A DNA stretch of 64,000 bases from assembly GCA_000442125.1 (NCBI GenBank), contig KE546984.1:124001-188000 (forward strand). The letters are read 5' to 3'. The position numbers and the translations under genes are program-made. Under the pieces are notes generated by a model. The model did no database searches. It was not told the origin of the DNA and saw only the letters and a program-made list of their open reading frames with translations. This document shows positions 45,832 through 57,545 of the stretch, in pieces (the stretch's first letter is position 1; each line of letters begins with the position of its first letter). Origin of the DNA: Opeltia flavorubescens. Taxonomy: Eukaryota; Ascomycota; Lecanoromycetes; Teloschistales; Teloschistaceae.

Positions 45832-46923
45832 TTAGACCATTGATCGATCAAACAACAACTCGCTCATTCCCTGCTTCATCTTGGTAATCCCCTGGACACT
45901 GCCCCTATCCAAACTTGCAATCTGTTCCAGCGTCATTCTTACTTCACTCGATTGCTCACCAACACAAAGGATCTCCAATTCCAGCTTAGCCCGAGCGGCT
46001 TTCAAACCTTCCTTGCGACACTGTTGACGTGGGAAAAAAGGACATTCACACTCCATTTCTCTCTCGTACCACTCGGCGAGCTGGCCACAGAGCTCTGCCA
46101 ATTGGGGGTAGAGGAGTTCTTCCACCAGAAGCAGGCCGATCAAACGGAGCATATTCTTGCGTTGCCACCACCTTTGGTCTTGATCGATACCTCGGTTGTT
46201 CCAGATCGCGTTGTCGGCTTCCCTCATCTCTGCCCGTCGTCTCTCACTCGGACTTCCGACAACACATGCAGGGCAATTGCACACGAAGTTGTAAGCTTCT
46301 TCCAGGCTTTTTCTGCGCTGATCTCTCGATTCATAGCAGCTTTGGCATTGATAGTCTATTACGATCTCGTCACCCTTGTTGATATGCTTCATTGCATATA
46401 TAGTAAGTACTCCGTCTGGACATCCAGAGCCTAAGCTCATATCCGGGTTCCAATTGTACCACGCATTCGGTACGCAGGAGTGATTCAAATAGCACGCGTC
46501 CAGAAAAATACCTTGTCGAGATCTGCCGTCAGCGTCCTCTTCTGACATCTGATAGTTGTTGACCTGGAACCGAGCCTGTTCAACATTGGGACGAACATCC
46601 AGGCTGAAAGGATTTACAAGATTCTGAAAAGCGTCCCGCTGGGCCGGCAACAGGTTGTGCAATGTTTGTTGAAATTCTTTGACGGTTGCGACCGACCACT
46701 CCTCGCTCTCCGCCTCGATGAAGAATAGAGGTCGTTCCATATGGATAAGAGTGCCTTGCGGGATATCACAGGTCGCAAAGGACCCGAAACCCTTTTGTGC
46801 AATCGAAGCCACATAATACCACCGACGGTATGGACAACTTCGATTGGGGAGTATCTTGAGATTTGCATATGCCCGCTCGAGTTCGAATCTATCCCTACTC
46901 TTCGAGAATCTCCTCGGAGCCAT
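45832..46923 (-). CDS. SET-domain protein methyltransferase (SMYD-like, no MYND finger)
   Basis: 363 residues from MAPRRFSKSRDRF, chosen over an upstream in-frame Met because homology with the neighbouring copy begins here. SET motifs: IAQKGFGSFATCDIPQGTLI (N-terminal AdoMet part), YLNHSCVPNAWYNWNPD (NHSC at 147-150) and KGDEIVIDYQC (184-193), followed by a zinc-type cluster of CQSC and CNCPAC. The C-terminal ~120 residues are helical (LLLVEELLYPQLAELCGQLA). There is no MYND zinc finger between the SET halves, as is common among fungal SET proteins of this kind. It should transfer methyl groups from AdoMet to lysine; the target is unknown. Its tandem relative lies downstream and is broken. 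Confidence 0.88.
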   Translation of the reverse strand: MAPRRFSKSRDRFELERAYANLKILPNRSCPYRRWYYVASIAQKGFGSFATCDIPQGTLIHMERPLFFIEAESEEWSVATVKEFQQTLHNLLPAQRDAFQNLVNPFSLDVRPNVEQARFQVNNYQMSEEDADGRSRQGIFLDACYLNHSCVPNAWYNWNPDMSLGSGCPDGVLTIYAMKHINKGDEIVIDYQCQSCYESRDQRRKSLEEAYNFVCNCPACVVGSPSERRRAEMREADNAIWNNRGIDQDQRWWQRKNMLRLIGLLLVEELLYPQLAELCGQLAEWYEREMECECPFFPRQQCRKEGLKAARAKLELEILCVGEQSSEVRMTLEQIASLDRGSVQGITKMKQGMSELLFDRSMV

Positions 46924-48598
46924 AAATTCTCCTGAGAGTTGTCCGATCAAAAGAGAAACGTAGGTTAGAATTCTGATAGATAGGGGGCTGTGATTCCCTT
47001 TCGGTGCTTTGGGGTTGGTGTGCGATGTGAAGTTGAATCCTGCTAATGAATGCAGATTTATCTTCTTCATTCTTTCCATTCTGATGAAATTTAATTTTCT
47101 GACTTTCTCATCCATCAATACACGAATGTCAAAAACAATGTGTGTACACGATATGTGGGCCAATTCACAGACATTTCCATTCCCGGCAAGCAGCCCCTTC
47201 AGGCGCTAAAACAGTGTTTTCAACAGTATGAGACGTCAAAGGTAGCTTCCAAACATCAGAAACAGACATCAGAACAATGGACTTCTTTCGACAGTAATAC
47301 AATTTGATACTATTATTCCATCTTCAAAGGATAGAACTGTCACATTACTCAAAATAAATATTACAGGCAATAATTTAACAGATATTTCAAGGCCCGTAGA
47401 TATAATGTCTTGCAGGAGCGACTAATTTATTTAGATAGTTATTCGGAAGACTGGATACAACATTTTAAAACAACAAAAAACCGGAATGTTGAGTTTTATT
47501 ACAGCAAGATGGAGAATATGTTGAACTCTATTTTAGGAGCTGACAATCAAGACCTTCTTCCTCCTCCAAGCTTCTCCAAACGAGCGTCGTTACCTGTCCC
47601 CCTGCTTCACATAGGGAAATATTTCCGGGGTCCTGCACATCAATTCCTCGACTCGCCCATGAGTCAATTCTCTGGCGCAGGAACGGGTTGACGATGAGAT
47701 GGAAGCCTACATTGGCCTTGGAAACCTCATATAAGTTCAAATCCCGCTTACCGTCCAGTAGATATTTCTCACCCCGAAATGAAGCATCTAAAATCCTTTA
47801 TAGAGATATATACAAGTATCTTCTCAAAATAAGTCCCTCAAGAGGACCGTGCCACTTCCTCCCTTCTTCCAAAAGCCGCCGAAAACCCTGCTAAAAAAAA
47901 CCTCTTTTCCTTCAAATTTCCTACCTACCTACCTACCTAGCTACCCTTACTTCTTACGTACACCTCGTAAACCCCCCTTAATCTTCTTCCAAATATTACG
48001 CTACACTACACCCTGGACCTCCATTTTTCCTTTCCTGCACAGTCTATTGTTATACAACAAAATCAAGCTCCAAAATTTTAGCTTAGAGAAGTGTAGGCAA
48101 AGAAGGGTAGAATTTTTATATTTTATAATTCTGGCAATCATGTCAAGATCTTCACTACTGTTTCAACGATGATTTTTTTTGAGGGGGCGGGTGGGAGTTA
48201 TACTGGATGTATTATTACTCTGCTCGTCCAGTAAGGAATGATAATCTCGGTGGCAATGACTGTGTAATTTGGCGATTTTGGGGTATGATCCGATACTCTC
48301 TCCTCAACCACTTTCCTATTGGTCTACAGTATTTTCCATGAATATGATCAGATACATCAATAAATCATACGCAGGACTCCGTTCCTGTTCGTTGATAGAG
48401 TTAGTAAGATAGCGCTTTAGCTAGCTGCAAAGACGAAGCAAAGATTATCATCAGTTTTTCTGTAGGAGATCTACGCATATTTCTATTACTCCCAGGATAG
48501 TAAACCATCGATGATCATACCGCCGGTGAAGCTCTCAAGGCCTAAAATACATCTCTCCATCATAGCCGCAAATGCAATGAGACACATTAACCCCCCTT
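46924..48598. other. Intergenic stretch, no gene seen
   Basis: AT-rich from 47220 to 47530 and C/T-rich from 47840 to 48060, with a (CTAC)n microsatellite. Lies between the SET gene promoter and the 3' end of the flavin monooxygenase gene, so it may mark the edge of the terpenoid cluster. Confidence 0.45.
47921..47944. repeat. (CTAC)n microsatellite
   Basis: Five CTAC units and one variant CTAG in a row, inside a pyrimidine-rich stretch. Confidence 0.85.
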
Positions 48599-50529
48599 CT
48601 ATCCACCCCCAAACTTAGCAACATACTCATCCTTCAACCCAGCCAGATCCTTCGCCTTACTCGGAACGAAATAACGACTCCCCCACCACCCCTTGAGATG
48701 ACTCTTCAATCCCACTTCCTCAAGCAACTTATCAAGGTAGAACATCGACTCAAAAGGGAAAAAATTGCCCATCTCGCCATTCGAGAGATATCGTCGTCGG
48801 GAATATGCGATCGTGCGCGCGATCTGGTCTTTCCGAACCTCTGACGGGGATAGAGAGAGCTTGCCGTCTAGAAATGCAGTTGCCCAGATGGCCTGGCATT
48901 CTACACCTCGGAAGTAATTGGCGACGCTCGCGAAGCCGACGAAAGCGATTCCAGCAGTACTCTCGAGAGGGGCGATTCCGTTGTATAGTCGATATGGTGT
49001 CGTTTCGGGGTGTTTATGTACATGCTCAGGCGCGTGCGCCAGCATGGGAAACTGGGCGATTATTTTTCGATCTGCCTCTGACTCACGGCGCGACCAGTCC
49101 GCTAAGCTTTCTAAGCTTTCTTCCGAGGGTTTGTGTGGTAGGCCGAGGGTTACCAGCTCTTCTTGGTCGAAGAAGGGAAATGATGTCTCGCTCCAGCCTG
49201 TGCCGCAGAGAATGGCATCGGTTGCGATTTCGGCACCGCTGGATAGATGGATGGATGTCTTTTGTACTTGAGTGATGTCGTCCAGGTATATGCGCACATT
49301 TTGACCGACGACGTCCCAGAAGTCTTCCTTGTGCAATATGCCACCGGTTCCATTTTGCCAGAAGAAGCTGCGATATCATTAGTTCATTATGTAGACTTAT
49401 GTGATACTTGGCCCATGCGAGCTCCTGGGAGGTCAAAAAAGAGAGTGCAGAGACTCACGGAGAATGCGGTTCCAGAAGCTTGAAAGAGTCGAGTACCTCC
49501 TTCCTACCGCGATAATCTGCCTCTTCACGGATCTGCTTCTCTGCGCCAGTCCAAATAGTCTCGACAAGTCTTCGGCCGCGGTCCGTCCCATGTAAGAAGC
49601 GTGTCCACCAGGTGTCAGGGAGCATGATCGAAGGGGTCATCGTGGCGGCAATTCTGGTGGAACCAACGGCGAAGGCGTCTTCATATGGACCTTTGCCCTC
49701 GGGAGACAGCAGAAACCCGGGACCGGCACCGTTCGATTTCCTGATGATCCAGCTCACGGACTTTCCAGCCTTGACACATGCGTAGACCATATCGGCAGAT
49801 GATTTCCCTCCTCCCAAGACAGCCACGTTTTGCACCTCTTTGGTCGAGAGAACGGCGGATTGGCCAAAAGACTCCTGGTGGATGATAGGTACGTCGATAT
49901 TGGCGACTTTTAGAACGTTTGGAATGTTCGGGGTCGATGACATGCCGCTTGCGACGATAACCTTTGAGGTACGAAAGATTCCAGATTCGTGATCCCCTTG
50001 GACCTCCCATTGATCTGCGACACGTCGTATCTTGGTGACTTGAAATGTGAATTTAATTCTGTCGTAGAGGCTGATACCATTGTAGTGATGTTCGTGAAGA
50101 TAGCTTTCCACATAGGCGGTAGTATGCTCTGCTTTGAAGAAGTTGAAGTACAAGTCGTCCTTGGGAGGTTGCGGCATGCGCATATCGGACCATTCACCCA
50201 GACCCACGGTCCATTGGGTCCAAAACCCTGGATAGTTGCGTCCTGAAATATCAACGACTGCATTTAGTGAGGTCACATGGCGTATAAAAGCAAGCGTCAG
50301 AACAGCAAGGGGACGATTTACGAGCATTCCAGACTCCTCCAGCACAGTTATCTCGTTCAAGTATTATTAAGCGGCATTTGGGGTGTATTTCGAGGTAGAA
50401 TCGAGCTGCAGCTATACCAGCAATCCCTATATGCAAGTATTGTCAGTCATTGAAGGACAGAGTCTGGAATTGCGGAAGGGTCGTCGTACCTGCGCCTACG
50501 ACGACAAGGTCGACTATTTTGGCATCCAT
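48599..50529 (-). CDS. FAD/NADPH-dependent flavin monooxygenase, terpenoid cluster tailoring enzyme
   Basis: Four exons (50490-50529, 50322-50426, 49459-50242, 48599-49367) give 565 residues with matched phases. N-terminal FAD dinucleotide fold LVVVGAGIAGIAAARFYLEI (GxGxxG) then CRLIILERDNCAGGVWNA; second nucleotide site VAVLGGGKSSADMVYACVKA for NADPH. The short FMO/BVMO fingerprint between them is degenerate: VPIIHQESFGQ keeps the His and Phe but not the full FxGxxxHxxx pattern. C-terminal ATDAILCGTGW is the usual third motif. Class B flavoprotein monooxygenases do Baeyer-Villiger or heteroatom oxidation; here its place beside a terpene cyclase and a P450 suggests late oxidation of the terpenoid. 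Its start is 332 bp from the P450 stop, same strand. Confidence 0.9.
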
Positions 50530-50861
50530 CTCTGTAATTGACGTTCACTTGAGAGGGTTCCCATACGTTGTAAAGTATGTGTGGACTCAGCTTGAAAGTC
50601 AGGGTTTGAGTAAACTTGTCGTCGCGCCTACCAAGTCTACCTGAGATTAAGATTCATTGCGGGGCTTGTTACACAGACAACCAGCCACTTCGCCTACTTT
50701 TGCTGTTTATGACTATTATTCACTGATCATGTGATGTAAATTTGAAATGCTTCATCAAAAGCGATAATGTTGACTAATATACGACCACGATTGATCTGCT
50801 TTTGCTGCCAGCAATTTTCTCATATCATTACCCTGGATGAAGGCCTATTCTCCCCCTCAAT

Positions 50862-52912
50862 CTACATTACTGATACCCTAAGACCTTTTGTGTCAAGTTT
50901 GGGTAGAGGGATCAAAAAGTCATGAACTGGAGTAACATCACTCTCGTCGGACTCGAAGAGCTCTAACCTTGGAGCACTGGGGCTGAAGAGCGCGGCAATC
51001 AAGAGCGTCATCTCTGCATAAGCCAAGCTATGCATCATCAGATGGTCATATGTTAGCCAATCAATCCCGAAAGAAAGCCTGCAAGGCCAATCAAATGCAC
51101 GGTGTCGACAGAGAGAGAGAGAGGAAGTACCTACTTCATACCTAAGCATTTGCGCGAGCCTCGGCTAAAGGGCACCAGATTGCGTTCCATCAGAGGATTG
51201 ATCTCACCGAGCCATCGCTCTGGTGAGAAGATTCGGGGTTCTTCAAAAACGTCTTGGTCGTTATGCATCAGGTAGGCTGACATTCCGATCGGAACCTGCT
51301 GCATTAAGAAACCCGCGATTTACACTGTGGATCGAGTCAACTCACACCCTGCGGGATCGTCCATGACTTATATTGGATGGGCGAATCTGGGGAAATACGT
51401 GGAAGTCGATGCATTACTCCATAAGCAACTCTGCATCGAACATTGTAAGTCTGCATGTCCGGCGGATTCTTTGACGTACCTCAGACCTTCCTTGATCACC
51501 GCTTGTAAATATGGTAGCCCCCTAAGGGTTGCAAGAGGTGGGCAAATTGCTGGAAAATCTGCCATCGAAGTCGCGAGTTCAGCCGTGAGTCTGTTTCGAA
51601 CATGTGGATTGGCGAGAATGTGATACACAGTCACGTCCAGTGTACGAGCAGTACTTGCAGTCCCGGCCCCGAATAGTACCTGTGCTTCTTTTGCCAGGCG
51701 CTCTGTCGTCTGCTCCGAGGCAGGCATACTACTACCGCTCACGATGTAGTGAAACAAGGATCCTCGATCATCTTCCGATAGACCAGTCGTGACATTTTTC
51801 TCTTTATCGCGTTTGGCCTGTAGGATGTTTTCCGTGGCCAGCTGTCGCAGTCAGATGTCATGATCCAGTAATCATGAGGCGGTCAAGGAGCCCGACCTTC
51901 TGGAACTTTTTAAAGGCATGACCATTTGGATTGAGCCAAAGTAGTGTGTATTCGGGAAGCAATGAAGTGAGTCTGGAACGCCAGCAAATTAGTGAATTGA
52001 CGCAGAACCCCCCCAGTGGTCGCGTACTGGATGAGAATCGGAAATCCTGTGAAGAGTGTTACGGATCTGATGATTGTCATGATTAATTCGAACCTCAAGG
52101 AACGTCAATTTTCCTTATCCAGGCAGTCGGAGAAGTTCTTACCAGTCAGGAGCAAAGTCAGGATCATCTAGAAAGTCTTCCTCCGTTCTAGTGCACAGTT
52201 TCATGATAACGCTCCCTGTAAAAGCGTTGAAGATATGGTCCAGTCGCAGGATGGTGGATGTTCCCTTGAGAGCCTCCAACCGCCTCACAAGCTTGATGAC
52301 TGTGTCTTGCAGTACCGGCTGGAGACGTGTCATACCTGCTTGGGAAAAGAAAGGCTCCAATGGCTTGCGTCTTCGTCTATGAAGATCATGGGGCGTTGTC
52401 AAGAAGTGTGAGTCTGGCGCAGTCAGTCATATCTGCTAATCAAAATCGTCCATGTGCAATATCACCTTCGAATCCAAGGCCTCGGGCTAAATGACTATAG
52501 CTGTCCGTACGCCTCTTACTTCCTCCTACATAGATTTGGTTGTAGAATTCAGGGTCGTTGATTGACAATTCGTGCGGGTTAACTCTGACTATTGGCCCTG
52601 CACAGATCTGTGTCAGAAGCACTCTTGGCTTTAATTGTCCTCAACCTTTGGCAGGTACGAACCGTATCGCTGATGCATCTCTTCAATGCGGAAGACGTAG
52701 GTACCACGAAGGAAAACATCGTGGTAAAACTCGTACCAACCAGTCACAGCAGCAATTTTGGGACCGGGAAAAATCGCAAGAGGAGAAAGCTTCAGCCGGT
52801 AGATGGATAGTACAGTGGTAAACACGAGAGATGTGACGACCAAATTGAGAAATAATCTGGTGAATGCATTATGGTAAAGGGTCTCGAAAAGGCTTTCCAA
52901 GTGCCCATACAT
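50862..52912 (-). CDS. Cytochrome P450, nine exons, terpenoid cluster
   Basis: Exons 52663-52912, 52466-52597, 52143-52413, 52028-52093, 51897-51972, 51480-51841, 51346-51430, 51135-51295 and 50862-51027: 1569 bases, 522 residues, every junction phase-matched. N-terminal membrane anchor ([16 protein letters not shown]) and [12 protein letters not shown]-helix [17 protein letters not shown]-helix [15 protein letters not shown], where the usual acidic residue before Thr is Ala; ExxR in IKEGLR; FSPERW; haem loop [18 protein letters not shown] with the Cys ligand near residue 464. ER-bound monooxygenase that hydroxylates or otherwise oxidises the terpene skeleton (inferred from neighbours). The start MYGHLESLF was chosen over an upstream in-frame Met as it places the anchor normally. 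Some introns are 54-56 bp with CTAAT or CTGAC branch sites. Confidence 0.92.
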
Positions 52913-53600
52913 TGGGAACTGGGGGTAGCGATAATGGTGTTTCAGCAAGAGAAAGTAAATACACCATGCACGAGTTTCGAATGTTGCGTGGAAGTTATGG
53001 GGGAGTTTGCTGAGAAGACTACATTTGCGCTGCAGGAAAAGCCCCTCGAAACACAAGTTCCGGACACGGTGAGATCGAGCACTGTTACACTGCAGCTCTC
53101 GCGGTACGAGTCATAGTTCTGGCTATGGCGGAAATGAAGTAACATCGGTGCATCTTTCCGATCGATGACTGCTTAATGCAAGCAACAAAACAAAAGAGTC
53201 CACCACGCCCCCAAAATGTTCCAAGAAACAGAGCCATTGGTGCATGATATCCACACGCTTACTTCCTCCGCGCACATTTGAATCCACATGATTGAGTTGG
53301 CACCAATTTTGCTGCCGTGCGTGTGAAACATCAAGAAGGCCAGGCTTCATCTAAATACGGCGCACTCTCAAGCAAGACTAGGGATGTGGTTACCTACTTG
53401 CTTTCCACATGGCAAAGCTGAAAGGCACAGCATGGTAAGATCTCGCAACAGTGCGTGTAACTGCAACCCTTCTGTCCATGTGCCTCATCCACTAGTGTTG
53501 TATCACCCCTTTCCCTCCTACGTGAACAACTTCGAGCGTTTTCATCGCAGATAATTCATCTTTCAATCTATCACATCTGGTCATATTACTGCGAGGAGAT
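52913..53600. promoter_or_regulatory. Shared divergent promoter region of P450 and terpene cyclase
   Basis: 688 bp between the two start codons. No gene inside. A CCAAT-type box (ATTGG) occurs near 53237. Divergent arrangement within the cluster suggests co-regulation; no binding site for a cluster regulator could be assigned, and no Zn2Cys6 regulator lies in the window. Confidence 0.5.
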
Positions 53601-54813
53601 ATGGATAACCTTTATTCTCGACTGGTAGATCCGTCCGAATATGAGAACGACAGTCTAGCGGGTTTGTTCGATGGTATACCTGTCCGCCAGCATAGGCAAC
53701 CCAACAGAGAGGTCCTCGGTACCATTCGCGCTCAACGAGACTGGGAGAAGCACGTCAATCCTATCGGTGATTATAAAGGAGGCCTGGGAATCCATTTCAA
53801 TCTTATGGCGACTTGTATTCCCGACTGTTTACCTGACCGTCTTGAGATCGTCAGCTACGCCAATGAATTCGCATTTCTCCACGATGGTGGGTTTGGATCC
53901 CAAGTTACTACGGAGGGCTCTTGCTAACGATTGATAGATATCATTGATAATGTCAACCGAGCACAAGTATGGGTTGAAGCATTCTTGACACCTAAAGCTT
54001 GCTTGAGGTCGGCGCTTATGAGTTGAAGGGCGACCAGAAGAATGACGAATTACTCACGGCGTTTCTCGAGGGTGCAAAAGACAATGTCATCGATTGTAGC
54101 GGCGTTCAACTCATACAAATGCAAATGCTACGAGAGATGGTGTCAATAGATCGCGAGCGAGCCTTGACCACCGTCCGAGCTTGGAGTAAGTTCATCGAGA
54201 GTGGGTCTGGTCGTCAGCATCATGTAGCCTTCAAAACGCTCGAAAATTACTTACCATACCGGATTAAGGATGTTGGAGAAATGTATGTTTCCCCCGAAGG
54301 CTGATCGGGTACTATTATTGATGCCTTGGAAGGTTCTGGTACGGGATGATGACGTTTGGCCTGCAAATCACGATACCTGAAGCTGAAGAAGACATCTGCA
54401 AGCGGCTCGTACGACCTGCGTTCGCCGTCCTTTGTTTAACCAACGATCTCTTCTCTTGGGAAAAGGAGAACCTGTCCGCCATCCAAAGAGGCTTGGACTA
54501 CGTGCCCAATGCTATTTCGGTGTTGAAGACAGAACACTCCATCAGCACTGAAGAGAGTAAGTGTATGTGCCGGGGCATCATCAAGCAATGTGTGTCGGAA
54601 TACATGGACACTGTAGAACAGCGCGGTAGCGACGCAACCCTCTCCATCGATTTGCGACGATACCTGGACGCAATGCAGTACACATTGAGCGGCAATGCTG
54701 TTTGGAGCCTGGACTCTCCGCGCTACAATTCTCCTACAACGCGAACAGACAGCCAGAAGTCTCTACCGGGGATTGATACGGCAGGAGAGGCTTTAGAGTG
54801 TAAAAGCGCCTAA
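53601..54813 (+). CDS. Class I terpene cyclase (fusicoccadiene/ophiobolin-synthase-like cyclase domain only)
   Basis: Exons 53601-53886, 53938-53966 (29 bases), 54008-54282 and 54333-54813 give 356 residues. The first metal site is only seen after splicing: FAFLHD + DIIDNVN gives DDIID (95-99). The second is NDLFSWEKE (N234, S238, E242). Wording such as CLPDRLEIVSYANEFAFLHD, ESGSGRQHHVAFKTLENYLP and YRIKDVGEM with YGMMTFGLQITIPE matches the N-terminal cyclase half of fungal bifunctional synthases, but the protein ends after SGNAVWSLDSPRYN and ~35 more residues, with no prenyltransferase half. It ionises an isoprenyl diphosphate (FPP, GGPP or GFPP; not resolvable) and cyclises it. Intron 2 is very short (41 bp). 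No prenyl diphosphate synthase lies in the window. Confidence 0.92.
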
Positions 54814-55493
54814 ACAGTAAAATATCGGGAATAGAGACACAACTACAGCAAGCTTCATTGAATCTTCAAGGTCATGATGAATTGCAAGCTTGAGTTCTCT
54901 GATAGGTTTTCTGGGAGACGAACTTGAGGTGTTGCTGTGACATGGGTACACGATTCTCTCAGCATTTTTCTGATCCAACCAAGGCGATACATCTAGATAG
55001 AGCTTGAGGCTTACCATATAGTTCGATTTTTAGATTGAGAGCACCGGTTCGTGGTGCTTTGTTCGACGATCCTACCCGTACTGACCATGAGCTGGCCACT
55101 CTGTAAAGACGATTAGTGATACGTCATGTTCTATCATTACTTTTTCAGTCGTAGTCCAATCAAAGCACAGGTACAGCCTGCTCATAAGTTCGCTAATGGA
55201 GGGGAGGGAGTGGGCGTGCAAATCGCGGCAACATGCATGTGTGCTGATATGGGCTCGGGTGCTTGCATACATTCAATCTTCCGACTTTGCCTCGTAGAAC
55301 CGATGTATCGGATCCAACATTACATTCACTTCGGAACAATTAGATCCCCGCCCTCCAGTGCTTGAGCACGTGACTGACATCAACTTCTTCCGTACCTACC
55401 CTTCCTCTTTCTTGACTCTACAGCGTCCTAGCCCACAACCATAGAGAAAAGAGACGGCTTCAAACCTTCAAGAACAACACAACCACAGATTCA
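54814..55493. other. Intergenic, no gene seen
   Basis: Between the cyclase and the MFS transporter, both on the + strand; holds the transporter promoter. Only short frames on either strand. Confidence 0.5.
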
Positions 55494-57545
55494 ATGGAGG
55501 CAGCGGCAGAAAAATCAGAGATGGCCGGGGATCACTCTTCACGCGATAACCATTGCAATTCCGAGGCTGAAATTGAGTATGTCACAGGCTGGAGGTTCAT
55601 TGCCATTGCCATCGCTATTGTTCTGAGCATGTTCCTGGTATATGTCTACCTCCAGTCCGAACAGTGGCGAATTTATCCTACTGATACGCTGCTCTAGGCT
55701 TCACTGGACCTGGTGAGGCGACCCATCGTCCTATTTTACAGCTTTGAGTAGGACTGAAGTGATGGGGCTCTAGACAATCATTGCAACTGCGATTCCTCAA
55801 ATCACCAACCAGTTCCATAGCTTGGACCAAGTGGGTTGGTATGGCTCTGCTCTCTTCCTGACCGTGGCAGCTACCCAAGGGATCTGGGGCAAAGCTTTCA
55901 AGTACTTCCCCATCAAGACCGTCTACTTGCTCAGTATCTTCATCTTTGAAATCGGGAGCTTGATTTGTGGTGTGTTCATTCCTCCATCATGTTAACTACT
56001 ACCTACGAGTCGTCAGAGCTGACATTACAATTCTTCTAGGCGTATCTAATAACAGCACTACGTTAATCGTTGGACGAGCCATCACTGGAGTTGGTGTTGC
56101 TGGATCCTTTGCCGGGTCTTACATCATCATTGGGGTGTCGGCACCTCCGAAACAACGACCTGCGCTGACAGGGCTTTTGGGATCGGCATATGCAATCGCC
56201 TCGGTCATCGGTCCATTGATTGGGGGAGCACTGACGGACAGGACTACTTGGCGATGGTGGTGAGTAGTTCCTATCCATCTCCCACAATATATTCTAAAGC
56301 CACTGACACTCTGACTGACTATAGCTTTTACATCAATCTACCATGTGGGGCTGTCGCGGCTGCTTCAATAGCACTCTTCCTTCGCGTTCCAAAACAGATC
56401 ACCCCAGCCGAAATGACCTTGGCCGCCAAATTACGAAATATGGATATTCTTGGGTTCGTGACCATCACTGCCTCGGTCGTTTGCTACTTGTTGGCTGTTC
56501 AATGGGGTGGAGTCCGAAAAAGTTGGGCATCAGCAGATGTGATCGGTTGCCTGGTTGGCTTCGTATTACTGCTCGGTCTCTTCCTGGTCAACGAACGTTG
56601 GCAGAAGGGTGCGGCGCAGCTATCGCCCTCGGTACTGAAGAATAGAACGCTCGCTATCGGCTGCGCATTCTGCTTCTTGTGAGTGCCAAATCTTTCCCCG
56701 TGCTTTACAACAGCCCCAGTGGACTGATGACAAGGGCATTGTCCAGCATCGCGGGAAACTTTTACATCCTCCTGTACTACCTGCCCGTGTACTTTCAAGC
56801 GGTCCGTGGAGTGGACGCCACGCAGTCAGGAGTTCGGAGTCTTCCCTTGATCTTAGGTTTAAGTGAGTCTACCCCTAGCATTTTCAAATTCGATCGTGTA
56901 TCTAACCACAGCTACCAGCCCTGCTCCAGATTGTGACCGGGGTGCTCATTGGAGAGATTGGAATTTATGTGCCCTTCATGGTCGCCGGTGGAATTATCAG
57001 CACGGTCGCGTCCGGATTACTTTTGACCTTGCACGAAAACTCCGGCCATAGCGTATGGATCGGTTACCAAGCTTTAGCTGGTATTGGCTTGGGATTATGT
57101 TTCACCGTACCCATCATAATCGTCCAAGCAGCAGTCGAGTACGAAGACGTTTCAACCGCAACAGCAGTCGTTCTATGTACGTGCATCTATCTTGTCCCCC
57201 GCCCAAAAGCATTTCCCTGTTGAAGAAAGCTGACAAGCTGACGAACCAGTCTTCCAATCTCTCGGCGGCGCCCTCATATTATCAGCCGGTCAATCCCTCT
57301 TCCAGAACTTCCTGCTCAGCACCCTCAGATCCACAAACCCAGATCTCAACCCCGCAATCGTGCTCAACGTCGGGGCGACGGACGTTCAACAATCCTTTTC
57401 CCCGATGCAGCTGGTGGGGATCAATAAAGCGTACATGAAGGGACTACACAGCGCTTTCACGTTGGCTATTCCAGCAGCTGGTATCGCGACGCTCCTTGCT
57501 GGCATGCAGGAATGGAAGCGCCTCAAGAAAGTCGGAATGAAGTGA
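55494..57545 (+). CDS. MFS multidrug/metabolite exporter (DHA2-type, 14 TM)
   Basis: Eight exons (55494-55637, 55698-55712, 55774-55969, 56040-56259, 56325-56678, 56747-56862, 56919-57176, 57250-57545) give 532 residues in frame. Exon 2 is a 15-base micro-exon coding ASLDL, which completes the family's first-helix motif as [22 protein letters not shown]2 features: [31 protein letters not shown], motif C-type [19 protein letters not shown] followed by YINLPCGA, and [12 protein letters not shown]- and C-termini are cytoplasmic. These proton antiporters commonly export or protect against the cluster product, which I infer here from position next to the cyclase. Confidence 0.92.

Noticed and set aside
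47728-47755. tRNA B-box-like AGTTCAAATCCC
   Set aside because: Flanking bases do not form a T-stem and no acceptor stem or A box is present.
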